A stretch of 64,000 nt of DNA. It comes from Arthrobacter sp. OY3WO11 (lineage in GTDB: Bacteria > Actinomycetota > Actinomycetes > Actinomycetales > Micrococcaceae). Where the stretch lies: assembly GCF_001641125.1 (NCBI RefSeq), contig NZ_LWLP01000001.1, forward strand, positions 1,191,475 to 1,255,474. Reading direction: 5' to 3'. The position numbers and the translations under genes were made by a program. The first letter of the stretch is position 1. Every line of letters begins with the position of its first letter. Below, piece by piece: positions 1-9,060 of the stretch. A model generated the notes under the pieces. The model did not search any database, was not told where the DNA came from, and saw only the letters and a program-made list of their open reading frames with translations.

Positions 1-184
1 GGCTGCGTTCCCCGCTGGCGGTGGAGCCGCCTCCAGAACCGCCGGGCTCGGTGGGCTGGTTCGCTTGCGACGTGCTGCTGGGAGCCGGCTCGTCACCACC
101 GCCGGTCGCCACGCAGGCAGGCAGGAACAGCGACAGGGAGACCGCCCAGATGAAGGCAATCGGGCGGCGGGTGCAGATGTGCAT
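1..184 (-). CDS. Lipoprotein, N-terminal part only (cut by left edge)
   Basis: Only about 61 residues are visible and the frame stays open to the left edge. The ATG at 184 begins a typical bacterial lipoprotein signal: Arg-Arg near the start, a hydrophobic stretch, then the lipobox LPAC with the lipidated Cys at residue 24. After the Cys the chain is a Gly/Ser/Thr/Pro-rich linker, as commonly follows a lipid anchor on the outer face of the membrane. The functional domain lies outside the window, so no role can be given. Cut and short, but the signal peptide is clear. Confidence 0.7.
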   Translation of the reverse strand, partial: MHICTRRPIAFIWAVSLSLFLPACVATGGGDEPAPSSTSQANQPTEPGGSGGGSTASGERS

Positions 185-296
185 CTCGCACCATCTCTAT
201 CTGTACTGCCTGGGGTCCAGCCTTGTATGGGTCCGGCCGGCCAGGGAAAGCATCGACCGCCGGGAGGTCATTGCGTCCAACGGAATTAAACCCTGC

Positions 297-318
297 CGGC
301 GTTACTGCGGCGTTACTG
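297..318. repeat. Two tandem copies of an 11-bp unit
   Basis: CGGCGTTACTG is repeated head to tail (297-307 and 308-318) in the 245-base gap between the lipoprotein start and the end of the MFS gene. No other feature is seen in this gap. Confidence 0.6.
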
Positions 319-429
319 CCGGCGGACGGCGTACGACGGCGGGTGGGGCCGCCGAAGCAGCCCCACCTTGGGTGCCTCCCTGGCAAAGTTGGCGGCGCCG
401 CCGTCCTCCGTTGCCTGGATGTGCTGACG

Positions 430-1689
430 CTACACGGCAGGCTCGCGACGCCGCCGGAACACCATGCGGAGGTTGTCCCGGAAGCTCAGGCTGCTCCGCC
501 GGCTCACCACAATCACGGCAGCCACGGCCGCCAGCAGCACGATGATCCCTCCGGCCGCCACCGACCAGCGAGCGCCGAACTCCGAGCCGATCCAGCCCAT
601 CAGGGGAGCGCCCACGGCGGTTCCGCCCTGGAGGACGGCGAGGTACAGGGCCAGCACCCGCCCGCGGAACTGGGGCTCCACCGAGAGTTGGATGCTGGTG
701 TTGCAGCTGTTCAGGAAGGTGATGGAGGCCAGGCCCACCGGGATGAGGACTGCTGCATACAGCCAGAACGACGGTGACACGCTGCCCAGGAGCGTGAACG
801 CACCAAGCCCGAGCGCCCCGCCCAGCAGGAACCTCAGCCGGGGACCGGCCCTGCGCGCGGCAAGGAGCGCCCCGGCCAGGGTGCCCACTGCCATGATGGA
901 TCCCAGCAGCCCGAATTCGCCGGCGCCCACCCCGAACTCGGTGGTGGCCATGAGCGCGTTGATGATGGGGAAGTTCATCCCGAACGCGCCGAGGATGCCC
1001 ACCAGGACCATGATCAGCACCAGGTCCGGCCGGTTGCGCACGTAGCGGACACCTTCCGCCACCTGGTGTTTGCCCCTGCTGGCCGGAGCCGCGGGAGCAA
1101 GTTCCGAGGTCCGGATCCGGAACAGTGAGATGATGACCGCGCCAAAACTGGCGGCGTTAAGCAGGAACACCGGCCCCGTCCCCACCCAGGCGATCAGCAC
1201 GCCTGCGATGGCCGGGCCGGTAAGCCTGGCCGTGTTGAAGGACGCGGAGTTCAGCGCCACCGCGTTGGAGATGTTGTCCTGGCCCACGAGTTCGGAGACG
1301 AAGGCCTGCCGTGAAGGGGCGTCCACGGCGCTGGCAATTCCCAGGCACAGGGCTGCCAGATAAGCGTGCCAGAGTTCGGCGGTTCCGGTGACCACCAGCA
1401 GCCCCAGCGCCAGCCCGGTCAGGCCCATGGCCACCTGCGTCCACAGCAGGATTACCCGTTTGCGGTAGCGGTCCGCCAGCACTCCGCCGTACGGTCCGAG
1501 GAGCAGCATGGGAAGGAACTGCAGGCCCGTGGTGATGCCGACGGCGGCGCCGGAGTAGTTGGTGAGGACGGTCAGCACCAGCCAGTCCTGAGCTATCCGC
1601 TGCATCCAGGTGCCGATGTTGGACACCAGCGCGCCGCTGGCCCAGATCCGGTAGTTCCGGTTCTCCAGGGCCCGGAACATGGCGCTCAT
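430..1689 (-). CDS. MFS exporter (MFS_3/EntS-like)
   Basis: A 419-residue major facilitator protein of the drug/siderophore exporter type. It starts MSAMFRALENRNYR, and loop 2-3 carries the family signature GGVLADRYRKR near residues 68-78. About 12 hydrophobic segments follow, ending in a basic tail. The start at 1689 is set by a 4-base ATGA overlap with the stop of the upstream marR gene, so the two are translationally coupled and co-transcribed. The usual logic of such pairs is a MarR repressor that senses a toxic compound and releases the pump; the substrate cannot be told from sequence. The open frame continues upstream, but there it overlaps marR in another frame and is not coding. Confidence 0.85.
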   Translation of the reverse strand: MSAMFRALENRNYRIWASGALVSNIGTWMQRIAQDWLVLTVLTNYSGAAVGITTGLQFLPMLLLGPYGGVLADRYRKRVILLWTQVAMGLTGLALGLLVVTGTAELWHAYLAALCLGIASAVDAPSRQAFVSELVGQDNISNAVALNSASFNTARLTGPAIAGVLIAWVGTGPVFLLNAASFGAVIISLFRIRTSELAPAAPASRGKHQVAEGVRYVRNRPDLVLIMVLVGILGAFGMNFPIINALMATTEFGVGAGEFGLLGSIMAVGTLAGALLAARRAGPRLRFLLGGALGLGAFTLLGSVSPSFWLYAAVLIPVGLASITFLNSCNTSIQLSVEPQFRGRVLALYLAVLQGGTAVGAPLMGWIGSEFGARWSVAAGGIIVLLAAVAAVIVVSRRSSLSFRDNLRMVFRRRREPAV

Positions 1690-2138
1690 GTGCCGCTCAT
1701 TTCCTGCATGATGTGCGCAGCGCGGCTCAGGATCTGCCGGTCCTCGTCGCTCAGCCCGGCCACCCGCTGCGCCAGCCACGCCGTCCGCTGGTTCCGGGCC
1801 TCGGCCAGTACAGCCCGGCCGGCGTCGGTAATGTCCACGCGGACCTGGCGCCCGTCGTCGGGGTTTGCCGCCCTGGACACGAAACCCTGGTCTGCGAGCG
1901 CGTTGACGATCCGCGTCATGGACGGAGCCTGCACGTGCTCGCTTTCGGCAAGGGCGCGGAGGGTACTGGGCCCGTTGCCGTTCAGGAGGGCCAGGACCGT
2001 GTACTGCCCCGGGGTGATGGCGTCCCCGGTGGCCTCGACGCGGAGCCGCCGCGAGGTGCGCATCACGGCCGTGCGGAGATCGATGGCCAGGCTGTCCGGG
2101 CCGGTGGTCCTGGGGTTCTGGGTGTCGGTGGTGGTCAC
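1686..2138 (-). CDS. MarR-family repressor
   Basis: About 150 residues with a MarR winged helix-turn-helix: LRALAESEHVQAPSMTRIVN is the recognition region and DDGRQVRVDITDAGR the wing. I chose GTG at 2138 because AGGAGG lies 12 nt upstream (complement of 2151-2156). A GTG at 2171 would add 11 residues but falls inside the palindromic operator. The stop overlaps the MFS start. It probably represses its own operon through the TTAGCA/TGCTAA palindrome just upstream and is released by a small ligand. Start choice is moderately sure; family is certain. Confidence 0.85.
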   Translation of the reverse strand: MTTTDTQNPRTTGPDSLAIDLRTAVMRTSRRLRVEATGDAITPGQYTVLALLNGNGPSTLRALAESEHVQAPSMTRIVNALADQGFVSRAANPDDGRQVRVDITDAGRAVLAEARNQRTAWLAQRVAGLSDEDRQILSRAAHIMQEMSGT

Positions 2139-2161
2139 GCCGGCTTTGCGCCTCCTGAAAA

Positions 2162-2196
2162 TACTTAGCACTGCTAATTAGTCCTGCTAATAAGTA
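2162..2196. promoter_or_regulatory. Palindromic MarR-type operator
   Basis: TTAGCA-C-TGCTAA (2165-2177) is a perfect inverted repeat. It is followed at once by a degenerate copy, TTAGTCC TGCTAA (2178-2190). Outer arms TACTTA (2162-2167) and TAAGTA (2191-2196) add a second level of symmetry. The position directly upstream of marR fits autorepression. Binding is inferred. Confidence 0.7.
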
Positions 2197-2258
2197 TGCT
2201 CCTGTTCTGGGCGTCCGGCAAGGAAGTGTGCTGGGACTAACAGCCTTTCGGCTTATTC

Positions 2259-2268
2259 CGATAGTTTC
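2259..2268. promoter_or_regulatory. LacI-type half-site CGATAGTTTC
   Basis: This 10-mer is identical to the right arm of the full operator at 2430-2448, 180 bp downstream. It could be an auxiliary site for DNA looping at the GH42 promoter. The rest of the 2172-2429 gap shows nothing else I can support. Confidence 0.4.
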
Positions 2269-2429
2269 CATGATCATGCGAAAAGGTCGGGCCGCAGAGT
2301 TCTCCACGGCAAATAGGGGCGCGCAAAAAGAGAAACTCCCGCACCGGCTCGCGTACAGCCTGCCATTCGCTGATTCTGGCCGTGCCGCGGGAGCGCACTT
2401 TCACTTCACAGAAAGCTGTTGTTATTGCT

Positions 2430-2448
2430 GAAACTTTACGATAGTTTC
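2430..2448. promoter_or_regulatory. Operator-like site GAAACT-N7-AGTTTC before the GH42 operon
   Basis: Perfect 6-bp arms GAAACT (2430-2435) and AGTTTC (2443-2448) with a 7-nt spacer. The same arms and spacing recur at 15797-15815 before the GH3 gene. It lies 60 nt upstream of the GH42 start and is likely bound by the LacI protein encoded at 18817-19839. Confidence 0.6.
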
Positions 2449-2507
2449 TACGTGTGATGCAGGTCGCAACGGTGGGGAGCCGGCGGCCACTTGCCTACCG
2501 AAGGACA

Positions 2508-4580
2508 ATGATGACCAGCGAGCCTCGCGCCAGCACCCCCGAAATGCGCCTCAAACGCCTGCACGAGCGGCTGGGCGGCATAGCGTACGGCGGGGACTAC
2601 AACCCGGAGCAGTGGCCCCGCGAGGTGTGGGAAGAGGATGTCCGCCTCATGAAGGAGGCAGGCGTCAACCTGGTTACGCTGGCTGTCTTTTCCTGGAGCC
2701 GGCTGGAAACCGCGGACGGCATCTATGACTTCGGCTGGCTGGACCAGATCATGGGCCTGCTGCACGAAAACGGCGTCGGCGTGGACCTTGCCACTCCTGA
2801 CGCCGTCCCGCCGGCCTGGCTCGTTGCCCAGCACCCGGACATCCTTCCGGTCCTGGCGGACGGCACCACCTTCGGTTTCGGGTCCCGCCAGCACTTCGAT
2901 GTCTCCCACCCCGCCTACCGCGCAAAGTCCCTGGCCATGGCCGAGAAGATGGGGGAGCGCTACGCCGGCCATCCTGCCCTCTGCATGTGGCACGTCAACA
3001 ACGAATACGGGCCCGTTTCCTACGGACCCCACGCGGACCGGGCCTTCCGTGAATGGCTGCAGCAGAAGTACAGCAGCCTGGACGATCTCAACACCGCCTG
3101 GAGTACGGACGTCTGGGGCCAGGTCTACTCGGACTGGGCCCAGGTCAACGCCCCCGCGCAGCCCCGCACCTGGTCCAACCCCACCCGGCGCCTGGACTAC
3201 CACCGGTTCACGTCGGACAGCATGCTGGCGCACTACAAAGCCGAACGGGACATCCTGCGCCGGCACACCCCGGACCTGCCCATCGTCACCAACTTCATGC
3301 GCTTCTACAAGAACAACGACTACTGGGCCTGGGCCGCGGAGGAGGACGCCGCCGCACTGGACATCTACCCGGACCCGCGCGAGGAAGACGCCCACGTGGC
3401 CGCCGCCCTCAACTTCGACCTGATGCGCTCGCTCCGCAAGGGCCAGCCCTGGCTGGTCATGGAACAGGCCACCGCCGCGGTGAGCCAGTGGTCCGTCAAT
3501 GTCTCCAAACTCCCCGGCAAGATGCGCCTGGGCTCCTACCAGGCGATCGCGCAGGGCGCGGATTCCATCCTCTTCTTCCAGTGGCGCCAGGCCAAGGGCG
3601 GCACGGAACGCTTCCACTCCGGCATGGTCAACCATGCAGGGCCCAACACCCGTGTCTTCCGGGAAGTCTGCGAACTGGGCCGGGAACTGAAGGAACTGGG
3701 CGGCATCACCGGCACACGGTCCGCCGCCAAGGTGGCCGTGGTCTTCGACTGGGACTGCTGGTGGGCCCTGGAGCTGGGCAACTCGCCGCGCTCGGACCTG
3801 AATTACACCCAGGAAGTCCTCCGCCTCTACCGGCCCTTCTTCGACGCGAACATTCCGGTGGACTTCGTCAACACCGCCTCAGACCTCAGCCAGTACAGCC
3901 TGGTGGTCCTGCCGGCGTCGTACCTCCTTTCCGACGATGCCGTGCAAAGGTTCGAGAACTACGTTGCCGGCGGCGGCCGCCTGGTGGCCAGCTATCTCTC
4001 CGGCATCGTGGACCCGGACAACACCATCCGCCTGGGCGGCTACCCGGGCGCCCTCCGCAACGTCCTGGGCGCCTGGAGCGAGGAGATGCACCCGCTGGCC
4101 GGCGAGGGTGAGGAAGTAAAGATTTCAACGGCCGACGGCGGCACGGCCTCGGCCAATTACTGGACTGAGCACCTGCACACCGAAAAAGCGGACGTCCTGG
4201 CGAGCTACGCGTCGGGACGGCTTGCCGGCTCACCCGCCGTCACCCGCAACACGTTCGGCAAGGGAACCGCCGTCTACCTGTCAGCCCGGGTGGACGGCAC
4301 CTTCCTGGAGGACCTGCTCGCGGCCGAGCGCGCTGCTGCGGGGATCCGCCCGGAACTGGACGCTCCGTTGGGAGTGCAGGTCCGCCGTCGTACCGGCAAC
4401 GGACGCAGCTACCTGCTGGTCCTGAACCACAATGACGCCCCTGCCCGCGTGGACGTCAAAGCCGGCGGCGCGGACCGCCTCACCGGCAACGCCGTCCGGG
4501 GAACCGTCGAGCTCGCAGCCCACGGCGTCCTGGTGATTGAAGAACCCACAGAATCCAACCCCGCAGAAACCGCCCGATAG
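2508..4580 (+). CDS. GH42 beta-galactosidase
   Basis: About 690 residues, the normal GH42 length. The N-terminal TIM barrel holds the acid/base Glu in HVNNEYGP (about residue 166) and the nucleophile Glu in WLVMEQATAAVSQW (about residue 319). A flavodoxin-like trimerisation domain (VVLPASYLLSD...) and a small C-terminal beta domain follow. No signal peptide, so it acts in the cytoplasm on imported galactosides (or arabinosides, which some GH42 enzymes cleave). The start is ATG 2508 or 2511, after AAGGA at 2501-2505; a longer frame opens at 2454, too near the operator. First gene of the operon: the permease RBS overlaps its stop codon. Confidence 0.93.
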   Translation: MMTSEPRASTPEMRLKRLHERLGGIAYGGDYNPEQWPREVWEEDVRLMKEAGVNLVTLAVFSWSRLETADGIYDFGWLDQIMGLLHENGVGVDLATPDAVPPAWLVAQHPDILPVLADGTTFGFGSRQHFDVSHPAYRAKSLAMAEKMGERYAGHPALCMWHVNNEYGPVSYGPHADRAFREWLQQKYSSLDDLNTAWSTDVWGQVYSDWAQVNAPAQPRTWSNPTRRLDYHRFTSDSMLAHYKAERDILRRHTPDLPIVTNFMRFYKNNDYWAWAAEEDAAALDIYPDPREEDAHVAAALNFDLMRSLRKGQPWLVMEQATAAVSQWSVNVSKLPGKMRLGSYQAIAQGADSILFFQWRQAKGGTERFHSGMVNHAGPNTRVFREVCELGRELKELGGITGTRSAAKVAVVFDWDCWWALELGNSPRSDLNYTQEVLRLYRPFFDANIPVDFVNTASDLSQYSLVVLPASYLLSDDAVQRFENYVAGGGRLVASYLSGIVDPDNTIRLGGYPGALRNVLGAWSEEMHPLAGEGEEVKISTADGGTASANYWTEHLHTEKADVLASYASGRLAGSPAVTRNTFGKGTAVYLSARVDGTFLEDLLAAERAAAGIRPELDAPLGVQVRRRTGNGRSYLLVLNHNDAPARVDVKAGGADRLTGNAVRGTVELAAHGVLVIEEPTESNPAETAR

Positions 4581-4591
4581 GAGGCCCCACC

Positions 4592-5572
4592 ATGGCCATG
4601 CGACTGGAAGTACCTCCCGAGGCGGTCACCCCGGACCCGCCCGGCACCACCCGGAACCGCCGCAACAAACCCGGCAGTTGGGGGCTTGCCCTGAAACGGG
4701 ACTGGCGGCTGTACACGCTGGTGCTGCTGCCGCTGGCCTACTTCGCCGTGTTCCGCTACCTGCCCATGGCCGGCAACGTGATCGCCTTCCGGCAGTTCCA
4801 GCCCGGCGGCAGCATCTTCGGCGAGAAATGGATGGGGCTGAAGTACGTCACCCTGTTCATCAACGATCCCAGCTTCTGGCAGGCGTTCCAGAACACCATC
4901 ATCCTGGGCGTGTTGACCCTGCTGTTCTGCTTCCCGATGCCCATCATCTTCGCCTTGATGCTGAACGAGCTGCGCTCGCAGAAGTTCAAGAAGTTCGTCC
5001 AGACCGTGGCGTACCTGCCGCACTTCATGTCCGTGGTGATCATCGCCGGCATGATCCTGCAGAACTTCTCCATGACCGGCACGGTCAACCAGATCGCCAA
5101 TACGCTGTTCGGCACCACGGTGAACTTCACCCAGGACGCCGGCTGGTTCCGCCCCATGTACATCAGCTCCGAGGTGTGGCAGACCATGGGCTGGGGCGCC
5201 ATCCTCTACCTCGCCGCGCTGACCCGCGTGGACGAATCTCTGTACGAGGCCGCCAGGATTGACGGTGCCAACCGCTGGCAGCAGACCTGGCACGTGACGC
5301 TGCCGGCCATCAGGCCCACCATCATCACCCTCCTGATCCTGAACATCGGCACGTTCATGGCAGTGGGCTTCGAAAAGATCCTCCTGATCTACAACCCGCT
5401 CAACTACGCAACGTCCGATGTCATCTCCACCTACCTGTACCGGGTGGGCCTGGAGTCCAGCAACTTCAGCTACGCCGCGGCCATCGGAATGTTCGAATCC
5501 GTCATCGGCCTCACGCTGATCCTCTCAGCCAACGCCATCTCCAAGCGGCTCGCCGGAACGAGCCTGTGGTGA
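4592..5572 (+). CDS. Sugar ABC permease, LplB type
   Basis: A 326-residue inner-membrane permease of the oligosaccharide ABC family. The basic N-terminal tail (RNRRNK) precedes six predicted membrane helices; the EAA loop that docks the ATPase is EAARIDGANRWQQ near residue 219. RFRQFQ-type and GLKYVTLFI segments are typical of LplB-like subunits found with YtcP partners. AGGAGG overlaps the GH42 stop codon and sits 8 nt before the ATG. No ATPase is encoded nearby, as is usual for this class, which uses a shared MsmK-like ATPase from elsewhere. It imports the glycoside that the GH42 enzyme cleaves. Confidence 0.92.
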   Translation: MAMRLEVPPEAVTPDPPGTTRNRRNKPGSWGLALKRDWRLYTLVLLPLAYFAVFRYLPMAGNVIAFRQFQPGGSIFGEKWMGLKYVTLFINDPSFWQAFQNTIILGVLTLLFCFPMPIIFALMLNELRSQKFKKFVQTVAYLPHFMSVVIIAGMILQNFSMTGTVNQIANTLFGTTVNFTQDAGWFRPMYISSEVWQTMGWGAILYLAALTRVDESLYEAARIDGANRWQQTWHVTLPAIRPTIITLLILNIGTFMAVGFEKILLIYNPLNYATSDVISTYLYRVGLESSNFSYAAAIGMFESVIGLTLILSANAISKRLAGTSLW

Positions 5573-5583
5573 AAGGGCCAACC

Positions 5584-6624
5584 ATGAAGGGCGAAACCAT
5601 GAACCAGGCCGGCACCACGCAAGGTTCCAGCACGACACCAGGCACGGCGCCGGGCACCGCGGGGGAGGAAACTGCCGGCAGCAGGCCAGCCGGCGCCAAG
5701 CCCCGCTCCCGCGCCGGGCGCAGCCCGAGGGAAACCGGGGTCCTGGTCAAGGACATGAAGGTCTCCCGCGGCATGCGGGTGTTCAGGATGTTCAACCTGG
5801 TCTTCCTGCTGGTGGTGGTGTTCCTGACCCTCTACCCGTTCCTGAACATCATTGCCCAGAGCTTCTCCAGCGAAGGGTTCATCAACGCGGGCCAGGTCAA
5901 CCTGTTCCCCATGGGGTTCAACACCGAAACGTACAAGCTGATCCTCGCCGACTCCACTTTCTGGAACAACTACGGCAACACGGTCCTGTACACCGTGGTG
6001 GCAACGGCCATCTCCATGGTCCTGACCACCAGCTTCGCCTACGCCATCGCCAAGAAGGACCTGAAAGGCCGCAGCCTGTTCATCGGCATCGCGGTGTTCA
6101 CCATGTTCTTCAACGGCGGCCTCATCCCCAACTACGTGCTGATCAGCTCGCTGGGCATGCGGGACACCCTGTGGGCCGTGGTGCTGCCCAATGCCATCAG
6201 CGTCTTCAACCTGCTCATCATGAAGTCGTTCTTCGAGAACATGCCCCGCGAACTGGAGGAAGCTGCCGCCATTGACGGTCTGTCCCAGTACGGCGTGCTG
6301 TTCAAGGTGGTCCTTCCCCTGAGCAAGGCGATCGTGGCCACCATGGTGCTCTTCTACGCCGTGGCCAACTGGAACTCCTGGTTCCAGGCCTTCCTTTACC
6401 TGGACAACCCGGATCTGTTCCCGGTGACCATCTACCTCCGCAACATGATCGCCGGGGTAACCACCGCAGACTCTGCCGGCGGCACGGCGGAGAACCTCGG
6501 CCAGATCGCGGCGAACATCCAGTCGGTCACCATCGTCCTCACCGTCCTCCCCATTTTGTGCATCTACCCCTTTGTCCAGAAGTACTTCTTCACGGGCGTC
6601 ATGCTCGGTTCCGTCAAGGAATAA
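5584..6624 (+). CDS. Sugar ABC permease, YtcP/LplC type
   Basis: About 346 residues. The first 55 or so are a polar Thr/Ala/Gly/Pro-rich extension, unusually long for this family. Six membrane helices follow, with the EAA loop EEAAAIDGLSQYG. It pairs with the LplB-type permease to form the channel. Of several in-frame starts (5566, 5584, 5599), ATG 5584 is preferred because GAAAGGG (5571-5577) lies 6 nt upstream; 5599 is also possible. The gap to the previous stop is only 11 nt, so the two subunits are made together. Confidence 0.9.
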   Translation: MKGETMNQAGTTQGSSTTPGTAPGTAGEETAGSRPAGAKPRSRAGRSPRETGVLVKDMKVSRGMRVFRMFNLVFLLVVVFLTLYPFLNIIAQSFSSEGFINAGQVNLFPMGFNTETYKLILADSTFWNNYGNTVLYTVVATAISMVLTTSFAYAIAKKDLKGRSLFIGIAVFTMFFNGGLIPNYVLISSLGMRDTLWAVVLPNAISVFNLLIMKSFFENMPRELEEAAAIDGLSQYGVLFKVVLPLSKAIVATMVLFYAVANWNSWFQAFLYLDNPDLFPVTIYLRNMIAGVTTADSAGGTAENLGQIAANIQSVTIVLTVLPILCIYPFVQKYFFTGVMLGSVKE

Positions 6625-6645
6625 CCCCTTATGAAAGGAAAACCC

Positions 6646-8274
6646 ATGATCCGCAGACGAGAGTTCCTGGGCCTCTCCGCCCTCGCCGCATTCGGCCTGG
6701 TGGCGGCAGGCTGTGACTCAGATTCAGGCACCAAGGTGGACACCTCCAAGGCCCGCACCGGAGCCATGGACAGCTTTGGGGTGGGGGACACGTTCAAGGC
6801 GACGGCGCCGGTGAGCTTCACCTTCCTGTTCAGCGACCAGCCCTCGTACCCGTTCAAAAAGGACTGGCTGCTGTTCACCCAGATGGCCAGCGCCAACAAC
6901 GTCACGCTTGAACCCACCATCGTGCCCAGCAGCGATTACGAGCAGAAGCGCAGCCTGCTGATCAGCTCGGGCAACGCGCCGGAAATCATCGCCAAGACCT
7001 ACCCGGGCCAGGAGAGCGCGTACGTCTCTTCCGGGGCGGTCCTTCCGGTCAGCGACTACGTGGACCTGATGCCGCACTTCCAGGACAAGGTGAAGAAGTG
7101 GAAGCTCGAGCCGGAGATCGCCGGACTCACGCAGGAGGACGGGAAGTACTATGTGCTGCCCGGCCTGCATGAGGAGCTGTGGCCGGACTACACCCTGGCC
7201 TTCCGCACCGACATCCTGGAGAAGGAAGGGATCGCGGATCCAAAAACCTGGGACGAGTTCCGCGAGGTGCTGCGCAACCTGAAGAAGGCCTACCCGGACG
7301 TAGTGCCGTTCTCTGACAGGTTCAACGGCAACAGCGTGCTGAACATCGCCGGCAACGCGTTCGGCACGGTGGCGGGCTGGGGCCTGGTGGACGGGCTGAA
7401 CTTCGACGAGGACAAGAAGGAATTCGAGTTCGCCGCCGGCACCTCCAGGTTCAAGGAACTGGTCACCTACTTCAATTCCCTGGTGTCCGAGGGCCTGATG
7501 GACCCCGAAAGCTTCACCCAGACGGACGATTCAGCCATCCAGAAGTTCACCTCCGGCAAGTCGTTCGTGATCAGCGCGAACTCGCAGAACATCATCACCT
7601 ACCGCACGTCCATGGAACAGTCGCTGGGCAAGGGCAACTTCACCGTCCGCAAGATCACCGTCCCCGGTGGCCCGGCGGGGGACCTCATCGGCGGCTCGCG
7701 GCTGGAGAACGGCATCATGCTCAACTCGTCCGTGAAGGACAAGGACACGTTCGTGGCGCTCATGCAGTACATTGACTGGCTCTTCTACAGCGACGCCGGG
7801 CAGGAGTTCTCGAAATGGGGCGTGGAAGGTACCACGTTCACCAAGGAAGGCGGGAAGCGCGTCCTTGCCAAGGACATCAATTTCCAGGGACTCAACCCGG
7901 CCGGCACCAAGGACCTGCGTGTGGAGTACGGGTTCTCCGGCGGCAACTTCGCCTACGGCGGCACCACGGACCTGCTGCACTCCACGTTCAATGAGGAGGA
8001 GCTTGCGTTCCAGGAGGCCATGAAGAGCAAGACCCCGAAGCCGGTGTCCCCGCCCGTGCCGTTCAGCGACGTGGACCGCGAGCAGGCCACCCTGGTGCTC
8101 ACCCCGCTGAAGGACCACGTCAAGCAGAACACCCTGAAGTTCATCACGGGGCAGCGGAGCCTGGGCGAGTTCGACGCCTACCTCAAGGAACTGGACAGCA
8201 AGGGCATGTCCAAGTACGTAGAGTTGGCGAACAAGGCGTACACGTCCTACCAAGCCAACACGGACAAGAAGTAG
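6646..8274 (+). CDS. Sugar ABC substrate-binding lipoprotein
   Basis: About 542 residues, the size of LipO/YtcQ-type binding proteins that work with LplB/YtcP permeases. The N-terminus RRREFLGLSALAAFGLV shows a twin-arginine motif followed by the lipobox VAAGC, so it is probably exported folded by Tat and then lipidated. An SBP_bac_1-type fold follows. The start is ATG 6646 with AAAGGA 8 nt before it; an ATG at 6631 has no good RBS. It should hold the galactoside outside the membrane and set the importer's specificity. The exact ligand is not readable from sequence. Confidence 0.9.
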   Translation: MIRRREFLGLSALAAFGLVAAGCDSDSGTKVDTSKARTGAMDSFGVGDTFKATAPVSFTFLFSDQPSYPFKKDWLLFTQMASANNVTLEPTIVPSSDYEQKRSLLISSGNAPEIIAKTYPGQESAYVSSGAVLPVSDYVDLMPHFQDKVKKWKLEPEIAGLTQEDGKYYVLPGLHEELWPDYTLAFRTDILEKEGIADPKTWDEFREVLRNLKKAYPDVVPFSDRFNGNSVLNIAGNAFGTVAGWGLVDGLNFDEDKKEFEFAAGTSRFKELVTYFNSLVSEGLMDPESFTQTDDSAIQKFTSGKSFVISANSQNIITYRTSMEQSLGKGNFTVRKITVPGGPAGDLIGGSRLENGIMLNSSVKDKDTFVALMQYIDWLFYSDAGQEFSKWGVEGTTFTKEGGKRVLAKDINFQGLNPAGTKDLRVEYGFSGGNFAYGGTTDLLHSTFNEEELAFQEAMKSKTPKPVSPPVPFSDVDREQATLVLTPLKDHVKQNTLKFITGQRSLGEFDAYLKELDSKGMSKYVELANKAYTSYQANTDKK

Positions 8275-8322
8275 GAAGTACGACGGCGCTGGCCACCTTG
8301 GCCGGCAACCGAGAGGCAGTGC

Positions 8323-9000
8323 GTGGTTCAGAATAAAGCGGAATACGGTGCCGGCCCCCTGTTCAGGGCGGCCGGCACCGTCGCCGGCGTGATGATGGGC
8401 CACGCCCTGCTGGTGCTTGCCAACGTGCTGCTGGTGGTAACGCCGCTGCTGGGCAACTGGCTCCTGGTGCTGCTGGCCTGCGTTCCGGTTGGCCCGTCCC
8501 TGGTGGCTGCCATGTACGCGTTCAACCGGCTGCTTGCCGGCCATGACACCGGGGTGTTCCGTGACTTTGAGCGGGGCTACCGGATGAACTTTGTGCAGGC
8601 CCTGGTGGTGTGGCTGCCATACCTGCTGGTGATGGCCGTGGTCACCTTGAACCTGGCCGGCCTGCCACTCATCCCCGGCGCCGGACCCGGCGCGGAACCC
8701 GCCATCCGGGCGGCGCTGCTGGTCCTGGGGCTCCTGGTGGCAACGGCGTCACTGAACGCGCTGCTGCTGCTGTCCCGGTTCACCTTCCCGGTGCGGGACA
8801 TCTACCGGCTGTCGCTGTACAGCTTCGGTGCGCAGAAGAGGGTGGCGCTCGGAAACGCCGGCATCCTGTTTGTGGCCGCCTTCCTGCTGCTGATGACCAC
8901 CACCTACCTGATGCTGGTGGCCGCCGGGGCACTGGTGTTCCTGGTGTGCCTCAACTCCCGGCCGCTGCTGCGGTTCATCGAGGACAGGTTCACCGCCTAG
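8323..9000 (+). CDS. DUF624 membrane protein (YesL-like)
   Basis: 225 residues with four to five hydrophobic helices (HALLVLANVLLVVTPLLGNW, ALVVWLPYLLVMAVVTL and others). DUF624/YesL proteins are regularly encoded with LplB/YtcP-type importers; their job is not established, though a role in transporter assembly or regulation has been suggested. The GTG start at 8323 has GAGAGG 6 nt upstream. The gap to the binding-protein stop is 48 nt, so it is the last gene of the operon. Confidence 0.82.
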   Translation: MVQNKAEYGAGPLFRAAGTVAGVMMGHALLVLANVLLVVTPLLGNWLLVLLACVPVGPSLVAAMYAFNRLLAGHDTGVFRDFERGYRMNFVQALVVWLPYLLVMAVVTLNLAGLPLIPGAGPGAEPAIRAALLVLGLLVATASLNALLLLSRFTFPVRDIYRLSLYSFGAQKRVALGNAGILFVAAFLLLMTTTYLMLVAAGALVFLVCLNSRPLLRFIEDRFTA

Positions 9001-9060
9001 GACCGCGTCCTCACGGGCTGCGATCGCAGCAGCAAATGGCGTAGCTGAAGGAACCGGGAC

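Noticed and set aside
2448..3635. Leftward frame opposite the GH42 gene
   Set aside because: No family motif, Val/Gly/Arg-rich translation; the + strand holds both GH42 catalytic Glu motifs.
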